Of a stretch of 64,000 bases of DNA, positions 32,748 through 44,834 are shown piece after piece. The position numbers and the translations under genes are program-made. The notes below the pieces were generated by a model. It was given only the letters and a program-made list of their open reading frames with translations. It was not told where the DNA came from and made no database searches. Position 1 is the stretch's first letter. Every line of letters starts with the position of its first letter. This DNA comes from Dryocosmus kuriphilus. Taxonomy: Eukaryota; Arthropoda; Insecta; Hymenoptera; Cynipidae. The stretch is taken from assembly GCA_038277395.1 (NCBI GenBank), contig CM076193.1, positions 90,535,583-90,599,582 of the forward strand. Direction: 5' to 3'.

Positions 32748-33913
32748 GCCTCCCCAGCCCCAGTTATCATCAAATCTCTACGTTTTGAGACCCCCTGAGT
32801 CAGAAAAAACGGTTTTTACGACGGTGTCTGTTGTCGCTGTCGTTGTCGTCTGTGGTCGCGATAACCTTCGAAGGACTCATAGGATTGGATTGTGCTTTGG
32901 CACGCTTATTTAAGGCGTAAAAAGAAAGGACGAGTTGGTTAACCAACGGTTTTTGACCAACGGTTATGTTTTTATCCATCAAAAACGGTTTTCACAAAAT
33001 AAAAAAATCGATTTTCCGGCTAAACCATGCGAGATACAAAAAAAACAGTTGAGAGTAAAATTGTTCATCTCAAAAAAATCTACAAATTTTTTTAAAAATA
33101 TTTTTTGATAAAAAGCACGGTTTTTGTTTTAATCGAGAAAACTTTATTAAAAACCAAAAACTGTAGTTTGTTGACAAAATATTCAAGATACGAAAAAAAT
33201 GATAATAAACAAAGTTGTTCAGCTCAAATATATCTACAAATTTTGTATTAAATATTTTTCGATAAAATCCATGGTTTTTGTTTTAATAGAGAAAACGTTA
33301 TTAAAAATAAAAAATTCAAATTTCCCGCCAAACTATACAAGATACGAAAAAAATGATCCTAAACAAAGTTGTTCACCTCAAAAAGATCTACAAATTTGAT
33401 TCTTATCATTTTTTTTAACAGAGCGTAGTTTTTGAGTTATTCGTGAAATATATTATGAAATATAAAGAAAACCACTTTTCAGCAAAACTATGCAAGATAT
33501 GAGAAAATATTAAGAAGCAGAATTGTTCACCTTGGAAAGAGCTACAAAATTTATTAATAAGACTCATTGTTTTACTTTTAAGAATCGAAATCCTGCATTG
33601 AGAAAATTTGGAAAATCACAAAAAAACTTTACCAATCTACAATGTGTTTAAAAAAAATGTAATTATCGAGCGCGAAGCGCTAGTGTCATGATGAGAATGT
33701 ATTCCTTAAGGGCGATAGAGCCTTAAGTAAAATAGTTCCTTTTGGAATTTTTAATTTAAAGGTTTATACGATCCATAAACACCGAGTGCGTAGCGCGAGG
33801 TAAATAACCTATCGAGCGCGAAGCGCGAGTGCCAACAGACGCGCGCCCTAAGCGCCCTCATACTTTGCGCGAAGCGCGCCATGAGAATCTGCCCCCGAAG
33901 CGGGCAGATTTTT

Positions 33914-35965
33914 TAACTTTAAATACTCTTCACGTTTCATAATTTACTATATTAACCTAAATTAACTTAAATATTAACTAACAAGAGGAAGAAAATAACA
34001 TTAACATAACATACAATAACACAGAAATAATATTTTCGTCATTTGAATAAATATCTTAAAATGAGAATGTAAATACAAAACTAAATTTTGAATAGGATAT
34101 AAAAAAGAAAAATGTAAATGTAAATTACCAAAAAGTTCAGCACAATAATAATATTTAACGATGTTAAATTTATTTTGACGGCAATTGCAATTGCAATTAG
34201 AATTAAATTTTCATGGAAAATAAAGACGTTTTTCTCGAAACTGGCCAAATATTGCGACCTAGAAATTTCACAATTATAGTTTGAGGTCCTACTCTTTCTT
34301 TACTGCAATTATTAATGGAAATGAAAGCACACTACCTGGCCTTCCCCTTACTTTATTTCATTATTTACAAATAATCGTCTGAAAAAATACATACTATAAT
34401 GTAATAAGTAAGGTATTATATGAACATAAATCTTTATATGTAACTTTTTAATTACCTCAATTTTAGATTCCAAGGTTTGTCGACAGTTTTTTTAACATGG
34501 TTTCTAAGTTTGGGGAAAAAATTAAAATATTGTTCTTCCAATTTCCTAAAATGTATTCACGCTTTTGCAAAAAGAAGATATAAGGGAAAAATAAATATTA
34601 ATTTTTTAAAATATTACTGGCATTTCTTATAGGCATGAAATACGAGTACCTTTAAAGTATTGCACCCAACCCTCCTAACAAATATTTTTCGATATACATA
34701 TATATATATATATATTTCCGTGCGATAAAAGAGTTGTGAATTTCTACCCCTAATTTGCCCTAATTATTTTCACTTCTCTAACATTATACATTTCAAGGCC
34801 CTGATATTTTAATTTCTTTTATAAGTCAGTTTTAAACAAACAATCGTTACATATAACAAATGAAGAAATTATACTTACAATTAATCAAAATTCAAATTCC
34901 TTTTTAACGTCCAAAATTTAACTGTGACGCACGAAAAATTCTAGTTCAAATATATTTAACCAGAATGCTAGTTAACTTAACCAGGTTTTTTTTTAGTGAA
35001 TTAGTAAATTCTTAGAAATTAAAAAAAAATATATTTAACTGCAAGAGTAAAGAACGACCACATTTGGACAATCACAAAAATATCATTCGTCTTGGAAATT
35101 GCGCAAATACGAGCGAGAAGTCACGGATGAAATAATATTCCTAAGAAATAGGCCTAACAAAAGAAACTCGCTTTTTGCAATATTGTTGCAAATACTAATA
35201 TAAGGTTTTAACATTATGTTTTCGCAAAACCAAAGCGAAATACTAGAAAAGTCAAGAAACAAAAATTAATTCTTCTTTAGAATATTTACAAATATGTTTT
35301 CTACTTTTAGTTTCATATCTTGCTTTGTTTATGAAATCATTAATATTCTTGTAATGTATATATTCAATTGAAAGGAATTGTGTAATTTTTTATAAAATAA
35401 AAAATATTAATAAAGAGTATAATTATATAAAATTTAATACCTGTATTTGCTGGATATATAAATTAAATTAATATTTCAAACTATTTTCTATGATTATAAT
35501 TTCGCTCTTTTTTAATTATGCCATTTTAATAAAAAAATAATATAATTCATAAATAATGTACAGTGCATGCATATAAATTGATAATGCCTATATTCGATGT
35601 AATCATTATTATATATAATAAATATTGAAGACCAACTATAACTTATAGACATGAATTTAGTATTAAATATTTAATATTCTGGTAGTAAATAAACGTGCAG
35701 TATGCAGTTTGTGCTAATCTGGTGCTAATGGTAACTGCTCGAGTAGAAACTAGGATGGTAAATCATTTTTGTAAATTCCAACTTTCATCAGTTACCGACG
35801 CGCAACGTGCACCTTTAAAGTAACTCTTAGGGGCATCCGCCAAGAGGACGCATTTATCAGCGCAAGTTTTTCACATTCTCTTATTCCATTAGTCTGCTAA
35901 TCTCCCTACTAATCTCTGTTATCACCTATATTACCTCTCTAGTTTTCTACGCGATTTGACGTATA
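33914..35965. other. AT-rich non-coding stretch before Gypsy-2
   Basis: About 2 kb, no supportable gene. A short TA run is at about 34698-34714. The last 80 bases hold part of the dispersed unit described at 7605-7714 (CTCCCTACTAATCTCTG at about 35901, TTTTCTACGCG at 35944). Confidence 0.5.
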
Positions 35966-35970
35966 TTACG

Positions 35971-37051
35971 TGTAACGATACAGGTTTTGAGGTTATCTCG
36001 AAACCTGGTAACGACTAGCGAGGTATCGATTCGATATATCGAATGGTCGATGTTGTGATCGATGTTGTTCAAATTCAAATTATAATTTATAGTTCCACTA
36101 ATTATTATAACTTAAGAATTAAAAGGAAAATAATAATGGACAAGTTAGGAAAAATATTCATTGTTTGATGCTCTCTCACTCTCTCTGTCTTGAAAATGAT
36201 TAGAAAGGAAAAGGATTATAGGTTTAATTTAGTGTTAGAAATATACTACGACGTAATAGACTACAACGCAAAAAGAAATAGGTACGACGTAATAGATTAC
36301 CACGCAAAAGAAATAGGTTAGATTCTTAACCATGAGTCATAGTATTATTTTTAGTAACAGAACGTGCCTTAGAGCAACTTTTGACAGGAAACCGAATTAT
36401 AAACATCCGTCGCAATTTGAACTTTGGACTGAAATTGTTTACTTATGTTAATCAGCGAATTAGTCATACTGCGTCTTAAATCTAGTAGGCGGAGCCATGC
36501 GACCTAATTTCCAATTGGTAAAATGACTATTAAATTCCATAAGAGCAGCAAAATGGTTGGTTGGAAGGTTAAAGTGGGGGATTACTCCGCCCAAAACCAA
36601 GTTAATAAAAAGGCGCGCATAACGGAAAAACGTCAGATTTTGTAGCTCCGTAACCGCATTAATAATATTAAACCTGCGACACTTTGTATTGTATTATTGA
36701 GTCTTCAGATTTGAATACCTCTGAACGAGTTTGGACTTAGGCGATTCGTCAGAGTTATCGGGAACTAAATGACAATTATAATTCGGACTGTTCATTAAAC
36801 GTGAAACGGGACGCCGCGTTCTAAATTTAGAAACAATTATTAATTTAAGGATCCAAAAAAATGCTGGTGATGTTTAATAAATACATTGTTAACTATTGAC
36901 GGATAAATTCTGTGTTATTCATTTTCAAATAAATTCCCTTCAAATGGTTTTCGTTTCAACGAATCAACAGCAACAACAATCCCATTTCTGATGTCCAATC
37001 AACGACGAGAGAACTATCCACAGGAAAGTGAGGTGAAAATCGGGCATTACA
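35971..37051 (+). repeat. 5' LTR of Gypsy-2
   Basis: 1,081 bp, TGTAACG to CATTACA. Eight substitutions against 45681-46761. It begins with a dyad: CAGGTTTTGAGG / CCTCAAAACC-like and CGATTCGATATATCGAAT near 36016. Confidence 0.95.
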
Positions 37052-37053
37052 AT

Positions 37054-37071
37054 TGGTGACAGCGGTGGGAT
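37054..37071 (+). other. Primer binding site of Gypsy-2
   Basis: TGGTGACAGCGGTGGGAT starts two bases after the LTR. It shares the first 14 bases with the Gypsy-1 site, so both use the same or similar tRNA. Confidence 0.75.
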
Positions 37072-37767
37072 GCGTTGCACCATAAAGGGATAAATAAAAT
37101 AAAAGTGAAAAATTTTGGGACACTGGACTACTGACCCACTAACGGAAATTCAGGGCCATCATTCATCTTATCAAAAGGGATTACTCCACTGGCTGAAGGC
37201 ATCATCTTATGAATCTGAAACATCAACAGGAAAAGATTATAAATTTATTACAGAAATATTAAAAGGAATAAAAGCCGCAATCTTCTACCAGGGTTTTGTG
37301 GTGGTTTTACTCCCGGTAGCGTAGGGTGTTGACATTTGCACCAAGGTTGTTCACGGTTAAATAGAGACCACCAAATTATTCCTCAATAACCGTAGGCTTG
37401 GAAGAATTTTAAGGAATTTAACAAAAAACTCTTATATCAATGTGGAAAGTACGTAATTGATCCTGAATTACCTGCCCAGAACAGAAGAGGGATACGGCAA
37501 CGTTGCGCTGGCCCGAAGCGGAAGAGGGAACGGCATTGTGGAACCAACTTCAGAAAAATCAACAAGAACCACTCCAAGGAAGTTCCTGAAGGATCAAGGA
37601 CACCTAAGGAAATTCCAACATTTTCCTGAAACAACGAAGAATGAAGTGAATAATTGTGAAAATTAAAGGTCAATAGTGTTGTGAATTTTATTGTGCCTTA
37701 TCAATTGGATTATTTGTCAACGAAAGATTATCGTCAAAGAGTAAGTCCTTAAAAATTTATTTGTAAC

Positions 37768-39081
37768 ATGGCTCCGAATAGGAAACGTAGATTAGATGAG
37801 AATGCCAAAGATGTAGACGAAGCATCGCCCCCGAAAAAAACTAGACGCGACGGGAATGATAGTCGTGCTGGACCATCTGCGATGTTATCACAAGAATTGC
37901 GATCTAGCTTAGTAGTGAGCGAAAATCCCTCTGATAGTGATAGGACGAATTCCTTGAATGCAGATCAAACTGGCGAGGGTTGGAGTGATTTGCAGAGACA
38001 TGAGACTCAGGTCCGGGACTCTCCCTCTGTCCCTTCAATACCGTCAAATCTTATTTCTGGCCCGGAGAAAATTTCGCGAATAGTCCGAGATATGATACCG
38101 GAATTTACGGGAAAGAATATGTCGATTAAATTATTCATGAAATATTGTAAAGCTGTGATTGATATGACTGATCCTCGCGATGTACCATACTTAACTATGA
38201 TGATTTTGAATAAAATTACCGGTGAAGCGCGTTATCACATTCAAGATAAAAGCGATTTTGAACTTACTGACATCTTAAAAACTCTGGAGCGAATTTATGC
38301 TCAGGAAGAAGATGTAAGTCAAATTTTACAAACTTTGGCTAATGTTAAAAGAAAACCGGACGAGTCAATTCAGGAATACGGGGCTCGCGTTAATCAACTT
38401 TTTAATAAACTAACTTCTCAAGTGATGGAAAACACCCCCGGAGTAAGAGGTGCGGGCCGTTGTGAAGCATATAAAGAGACCGTGATTGGGAATTTTCTAC
38501 GCGGGTTAGATTTCAATCTTTACATGGCTATTCACGATAAAGCAATTAACACCTTGGATGATGGTATTGCCTTGGCCATTAAAGCCGATCAGAAGGTGAA
38601 AAGTTGAGGAAGAGTTCATGGATCTCTCTCTGGCTCAGTCCAATCCACCTCGTCAGGATCTAATATTGGGAATAAAATAGGACAAGACATACTAAAGAGA
38701 GTAGCTCATATACGGGTAGAAGATGATACTAAACCTGTACGAAATTTAGATTCTGTGCAGTGTTATCTTTGTAAAGAATTTGGACATTATAAGCGCAACT
38801 GTCCAATGAAGATTAAAGGAAATGTAAAGGACAAAGAGAGTACAAATTGTAGTTATTGTTATCGAAATAACCATTTGGCAGAAAATTGTAATATTAAAAG
38901 AAGGCATGAGAGGGAACGATCTAAATTTAGACAAAAATCAAATGCGAGTCATTTAAACTTCGGAACGGGTTGTCTGACGAGGGGCCAGACGACTCCAAAT
39001 GTAAACCCCCCTCCACCCAGCGGATCGTCCTCTCACTCAGAAAATGTAATGAATTCGGTCCAAACGCAACAGTTGAAATAG
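37768..39081 (+). pseudogene. gag: Gag of Gypsy-2, two CCHC knuckles, one stop inside
   Basis: The frame runs from ATG 37768 to TAG 39081 (437 sense codons plus the internal stop), broken only by TGA at 38605-38607. The first 279 residues have a basic N terminus, then the gag capsid-like part (EFTGKNMSIKLFMKYCKAV, IQEYGARVNQLFNKL, NFLRGLD). After the stop the same frame encodes CYLCKEFGHYKRNC and CSYCYRNNHLAENC. Because sequence continues in frame with the expected knuckles, the TGA is a nonsense change. The protease frame is -1 relative to gag and overlaps it at 38970-39081. A C CCC CCT heptamer at 39006-39012 is the only slippery-type site I see in the overlap. Confidence 0.88.
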
Positions 39082-42000
39082 ATAATTCTTCCTTTTCAAA
39101 GAATAAAGTGCTCTTTTTAGTTGATACTGGCGCTAGTGTGAATTTACTTAAAGAAAATGTGGTGAGTCCCACACTTTGGATAAATAAAAAGCGAATAATT
39201 CATCTGGTTGGAATAGGTCCAGAAATGGTTTCCACTATTGGTGAGATCAGGTTGATCATAAAGGGTCTCGAAGCTTCTTTCCATATTGTTCCTGAATCGT
39301 TTCCCATTCCTCAAGAAGGTATTCTTGGCATTCCCTTCCTCAAAAAACACAATGCCATTGTTAATTTTGGAAGTGATTGTCTTCAAATAGGAAATGTTAA
39401 TTTTCCGTTTGCCTCCCATAAGACAATCAGTTTACCTGCAAGAACAAAAAAATTAGTAACAGTTTAATTAAAAGATACTAAACAAAAAGAAGGTTACATA
39501 CGTAGAATTCAGTGTGGTCCTGGAATTTTTGCGGGTGAATCTTTAGTTTTTAATGAGAACGGAACCACTAAAATCTTCTTTATAAATTCCAATAATCAGC
39601 AAATAAATTTAACATTACCACCCGTTGAGCTCGAAGAATGTGTCGGCGTTGATTCTGAGAGTCATGAATTTCCTGCCGATGAAAAAAGCCAGGCTTCTAG
39701 ATTTGCTGAAATTTTGAAAATTATAAATTTCTCTGACTTAAATGATGAGGAGAAAGAAAGTCTCTTCCCTATACTTCTGGATTATTCTCAACAATTTTAT
39801 CTTTCTGATGACAAGTTGGGGTCAACTAGTGTTGTTGCCCATAAAATTGTCACTTCTGATAATAAGCCAGTAAATATAAAAAATTATCGTCATCCACCAA
39901 TTCATAAAAAAGTGATTATGGAAACAAGTACAAAGTATCTCCGGGATGGAATAATTCAACCATCATTGTCCCCATATAATTCTCCTGTTTGGGTCGTTCC
40001 CAAAAAACCAGATCCTAATGGTAATAAACAATGGAGAATGGTAGTTGATTATCGCGGACTAAACGAAAAGACCATTAGTGATTCCTACCCGCTACCACAA
40101 ATAACAGAAATATTGGATCAGTTAGGGGGAGCTAAATATTTCTCTGTTATTGACTTAGCATTAGGTTTTCATCAAATACCAATGGATCCTGAATCCAAAA
40201 CAAAAACTGCTTTTTCCACAACATATGGTCATTTCAAATTTAATAGAATGCCATTTGGGCTTAAGAATGCCCCTGCCACTTTCCAGAGAGTAATGTACCA
40301 AGTTCTTACTGGTTTACAAGGAATTGATTTGTTCGTCTATATGGATGACATTATAATCCATGCCTCATCTCTTGTTGATCACAGTCAAAAATTAAGAGCT
40401 CTTTTAGGCCGTTTAAAAACATCAGGATTATCTTTGAACCCTAAAAAGTGTTATTTCTTAAAGAAAGAAATAGTATACTTGGGACATATTATCACCCAAG
40501 AAGGTGTTAAACCAGATCCTCGAAAAGTAGAAGCTGTAAAAAATTTTCCCATTCCACGACGAAAGAAAAATGTTAAACAGTTCTTGGGCTTAGTAGGTTA
40601 CTATAGAAGGTTTATTCCAAATTTTGCTAAAATAGCTAAACAACTTACCCATATTTTGAAGGATAACTCTGATTTTCGTTGGACTTCTATGGAACAAGAG
40701 GCTTTTGAAATCCTGCGCGATACGATATGTTCTGAACCCTTGTTACAGTATCCAGACTTTTCGAAACCGTTTGTATTGACAACTGACGCTTCAAATTACG
40801 CTCTTGGAGGCGTCCTCAGTCAAGGTAAAATTGGGCAGGATTTGCCAATTGCTTTTGCCTCAGGGACTCTTCAAGGAGCAGAGATAAATTATTCTACAAT
40901 AGAGAAGGAACTTCTTGCTATTGTCTTCTGCGTCAACTATTTCCGGCCTTACTTGTATGGTCATAAATTCGTTCTCGTTACTGACCATAGGCCCTTAGTT
41001 TGGCTGCATAGCATTAAGGATCCTGTCTCTAGGTTGGCTAGATGGCGAATCAAGCTGAGCGAGTATGATTACACGATTGTGTATAAGCCTGGAAAAATCA
41101 ATTCCAACGCTGATGCCTTGTCAAGGAATCCACTGAATGATAGGGGCCCTTTATTATCTACTTTGGATTCCTTTGATACAGGGCTGAAAGCTGTGGTGAA
41201 AATTCCAGCTTCTGATTCCGAGATTGACCCAGAGGAGTTGATGGAGCGAGTGTTTGCTTGTTTTGAGGCTCTTGACGTCGGAGCAATGGAAAGTAACGTT
41301 ACTGGGATTGAGGTGATTAGTGAAATGAATAATCCAGACTCAATCTCTCAGAATTATCAAATCGCCACCCAGGATCAGAGTACCGAGGCACTACGACTCG
41401 CAACTTCTGTTGGGTGTAGCCTATTAGGAACCCCGTTATCGGTCTGCGCCAATGCACCACAGCATCCTGGTCCAGATTCGTGGGGATGGAAACGCGCTAA
41501 CCCCGGTAGATTAGATAATCCTTTGAAAGATAGGGATTCCAAACCGGAGTCGAGAGATTCAACTCTCAGTGATGACAGTCTTATGACTTCACCTGATGAA
41601 GACCTTAGCGACCCAGTTAAGATACCTTCATCGGCTCCAAATGGTTTAGCTCAGGTGCCCAAAAAGCAGAAGCCCTTGATGCCCACGTCGTCATCGGCTC
41701 TGAGTGGGTTGTGGGGTGCGGGCGTTGGACTAAATTCTCCTGCCGTAAAGACGCAAAGTAAATTGTGCGCTTTGCAGGAGATGGAAGACAAACACAGTGG
41801 TGAGAACAGTGTTGCTGTTCTAAGAAAGACTCCTGCATTGGTCATCTCGGAGGCGTGTATATCGTACAGTAGCGAAAAAATATATATGGGTAAAGGTCAT
41901 GTTGCTCATTTTGTCTCAGCCGATGGTTCGATGATGTCTGAAACTACTCAAGGATTAATTAGTCACAATCTTTTCAAGGTTGAAGATTTCTTGGAAAGTG

Positions 42001-43343
42001 ACCCTAAATTAGGTGAGGTAGTAGTTTTTACCCGGAAAAATAGGTACATTTTTTCCTTGATCGTGAAAAATAAGTATGACGATCAGCCTTACTTGAATCA
42101 CATATCTGGTGCAATTGTTGCATTGAAAAATGCAATGAAGACTCTTAATGTCAAGAGCGTGAAGATTTCAAAAAAGGGAAATGATTTAGATCAGATCTCT
42201 TGGCTCTCAATCGAGCAAATGTTACGACAGTATTTCGTCGGATCTGAATTATTAATTGTCATCTGCTCCGGTGAAATAGTTATTCCACCACGTCATAAAA
42301 GAGATGACATAATTAAGGAATTTCACGAGTCTGCTGTAGGAGGACATAAAGGTTGTTCAAAATGTTATTGGACACTGAGATCTCAATATTATTGGGATAA
42401 TATGAAAGAAGACGTTAGAAGAATCGTTGGTTCATGTAAGAATTGTCTAAGAAATAAATTACTTAGAAGGAAAACTCGTCAGCCAGTGTTGATAACCGAC
42501 ACCCCCAAGGAACCATTTGAAAAAATTCAAATTGATCTCGTAGGACCTCTTCCAATTACTCCTAAGGGCAACACACATATCCTTACAATTCAATGTGTGT
42601 TCTCAAAGTATTGCGATGCAATACCCTTAAAAAATACCGATTCAGTCACTATAGCTAGAGTCTTAGCCGAAGAATTTATTACGCGGTATGGTTGTCCGCG
42701 CGTGATACAATCTGATCAAGGTGCTAATTTGGTTAGTAAAGTAATCAAAATTTTTTGTAAAATATTTAGGATCAAAAAGATTCAATCATCTGCTTATCAT
42801 CCGCAGAGTCTGGGATCTTTAGAAAGAAGTCACCATACCTTGATTGAATATCTCCGAAGTTTCGAAGGAAAAGTCGACTGGGATGACTGGACACGATTTG
42901 CAGCTTTTTCTTATAATGTGAATGTCCACGAAGCAACAGGTTTTGCTCCATTCACTCTGGTTTTTGGTAGAGATGCTAATCTTCCAACAAGCTTCTCTCC
43001 TAATTCGCCAAACAAAACGTACACGATGCATTTGCAAGAACTCTTTCTGAGACTTGACAATGTGCACTCACTGGCTCACGAAAGACTCCTGAAAGCAAAA
43101 GACAAGTATAAAAAATACTATGATAGGAAAGCTAATCCTAAGCACTTTAAAATAGGGAGTCAAGTATACTTAGAAATAAATGAAAGGGAAAACAAGAAGT
43201 TTTCTCCTTATTATGAAGGACCTTACGTGTTAGAAGAATTGATAGGTGAGCGTAATGCTCTTATAAGAATTAGTCCTACGAAAACTAAAATTGTCCACTT
43301 GAATAAATTGAGATTAAATTCGTATCCATGCATGGAAGATTAA
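38970..43343 (+). pseudogene. pol: Pol of Gypsy-2: protease-RT-RNase H-integrase, one stop inside
   Basis: One frame from 38970 to TAA 43343, interrupted only by TAA at 39465-39467 where Gypsy-1 has a sense codon. Protease: LVDTGASVNLL and GILGIPFL. RT: WRMVVDYRGLNEKT, FSVIDLALGFHQI, YMDDIIIH (Asp pair 40344-40349), FLGLVGYYRRFI. RNase H: TTDASNYALGGVLS to NADALSRNP. A linker of about 270 residues follows, acidic and Ser/Pro-rich. Integrase: EFHESAVGGH and CKNC zinc site, IDLVGPLP, QSDQGANL, GSLERSHHT catalytic core, YYEGPYVL GPY/F end. The 1,209 residues from 39714 are uninterrupted, which is notable beside the breaks upstream. LALG replaces the usual LASG next to the first catalytic Asp motif. 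Confidence 0.93.
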
Positions 43344-44120
43344 AAATTAAAACTATAAGTACTAGAAATTAATTCTTTGGCTAACAAATTATTTGCAAAC
43401 CAAATAATTGAAAATACAAAAATATAATTATAAATAAATAATCTTATAAAATATAATATATATTACTAAATACTTATTGATAATAGATTCCAGTATGAAT
43501 TGTAAATACTGTTAAAATCACTAGTCCCGGTGGTGCTGGAATAATTTCTTTTGATTACGTATATAACATAAAATTTAATGTAATCTTATTAATATTTTAT
43601 TAACTTAAATTTTAATAAATATTATTACTTGAATTAAATTATTAAATTTAAATTCAAAACGTTTCCCGGGTAATTTAACCTCCAAGCGAAATTTTCTTTA
43701 TGTATAATATTTTTATTTTAAAGAAAATCAAAATAAACGACATGAATAAAATCTATTTATAATTTATGAATCATATTAAAAATGAAAATTCTTTCTATTA
43801 TCATAAAGAATTTTCAAGAAATGTGGGGAGTGAGTGTACGCCTGTCACTTTCGGATTGAGGTTATATAAATCAAAACAATAATTGGAAAAAATTTTTGGG
43901 AAAAAATTACAGTCCGATAAATAGGGAAAAATTGGAAAAATTTCAGTAAAAGAATTATTTTGGAAATCGCTAGTTGGGTTTTTCCTCTTACCTGTCATTT
44001 ATATTCCGGGAAGTTGTGTTCCTTCCCCCACCACGGAACCGATGAAGCTCGTTCAAATAGTCATTCCTAGCAAAGTTTGCGTTGATACTGGATCAACGGA
44101 ATTGTTGAAGTTTTTGGTGC

Positions 44121-44834
44121 ATGTGCAGTGGTGTCAGGACTAACAAAATGATCGATATTATTATCATCTCCCTGGTTGTGTACCTATTCTTGAATTACTG
44201 GTCGGGAAGGATCCAAAACCTCCGGGAACTACGACCGCTGCTGGACATGTTGGTACCTCCTAGACAGGTCCCGAACATCGCTCCGGTGATTAACGTTCCT
44301 GGAAACAATGAAGTATTTTATATTTATGGAAACGTTGATGATCTCCCGGAGGAAATAATTAATCAGTTATCAAACAGAGATTCCCAAATCCGGCATGTAT
44401 TTGGCCAGGTGGTAGTTGCCCAAAACGTAGAGGGTTGGATTTGGCGATGTGTGAATTGTGCTCAACAAGGACTTCTCCCAGTTTATCATCAATGGAGAAT
44501 GAAGACTTTACATTTCGTGGGCATTTCCAACTTTTTCGCTCCTCGCCCATGTGAAGGATGTGGGGCCGAGCCCTTTCAAAGTTTTCCTGCCGGAAGATGT
44601 TGGATTTGCCTTCAGATCATCCAGGACTCAGGGTGGTACCACTTGGGTTGGCATGCTTACAGGGTACTGGAAGTCCTCGTAAACCCTATGGAGGAGAAAG
44701 TGCCTGTCAGGTTCCGAGTCGTGAATCACCGCACCGAACCACCCTTTGACATTTTCTTCTGGGTCGAGGTGAACCGGGTGGAGGGCGTTCGAGATATTAT
44801 TCCCCTTGTGCCCTTGAGACGCCCGGATATTTGA
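44121..44834 (+). CDS. Extra ORF of Gypsy-2: predicted membrane-anchored CxxC protein
   Basis: 237 residues, intact, between pol and the 3' LTR, where some Gypsy elements carry an envelope gene. It does not look like one: no signal peptide plus long ectodomain, no furin-type site, no C-terminal anchor. Residues 11-27 (IDIIIISLVVYLFLNYW) form one hydrophobic segment at the N terminus. Residues 90-180 have three Cys pairs, CVNC (110), CEGC (144) and CWIC (160), with His at 123, 131, 174 and 178, suggesting a zinc-binding fold. The C-terminal part is rich in beta-type residues (VPVRFRVVNHR, FDIFFWVEV). First ATG 44121, second at 44148 directly before the hydrophobic segment. I do not recognise the family; capture of a host gene is possible. 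Gypsy-1 has nothing comparable. Confidence 0.75.
   Translation: MCSGVRTNKMIDIIIISLVVYLFLNYWSGRIQNLRELRPLLDMLVPPRQVPNIAPVINVPGNNEVFYIYGNVDDLPEEIINQLSNRDSQIRHVFGQVVVAQNVEGWIWRCVNCAQQGLLPVYHQWRMKTLHFVGISNFFAPRPCEGCGAEPFQSFPAGRCWICLQIIQDSGWYHLGWHAYRVLEVLVNPMEEKVPVRFRVVNHRTEPPFDIFFWVEVNRVEGVRDIIPLVPLRRPDI

Larger units (their letters stand above)
30306..33540. repeat. About 154-bp repeat units in both orientations
   Basis: Each unit runs ATAACGTTTTCTCGATTAAA, ACAAAAACCGTGCATT, TTTGTAGATCTTT, GAGGTGAACAA, TATCATTTCTT, GCATAGTTTGGC. Successive starts at 30327 and 30481 give a 154-bp period. Forward copies lie at 30306-30640 and 31950-32360; inverted copies at about 33000-33540. Confidence 0.75.
29969..33913. 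mobile_element. Large palindromic TIR composite (fold-back)
   Basis: Ends AAAAATCTGCCC...CTTCGCGGG and the mirrored GAAGCGGGCAGATTTTT, each next to TA (29967-29968 and 33914-33915), as in Tc1/mariner-type insertions. Left arm 29969 to about 30830 pairs with right arm about 32770-33913. Shared blocks include CTTAAGGAATACATTCTC, TTGTAGATTGGTAAAG and a GACGAC-rich stretch, plus GCGCTTCGCG motifs. A further copy of the arm sequence lies at 31846-32390, and the end motif recurs at 31168. No transposase is encoded. Open frames inside (30377-30580, 31165-31413, 31688-32170, 32051-32368) come from repeats. Confidence 0.65.

Noticed and set aside
44043..44147. Short frame with VDTGST upstream of the extra ORF, resembling an aspartic protease motif
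   Set aside because: Only 34 codons with no other protease feature, and a real protease lies in its usual place near 39120.
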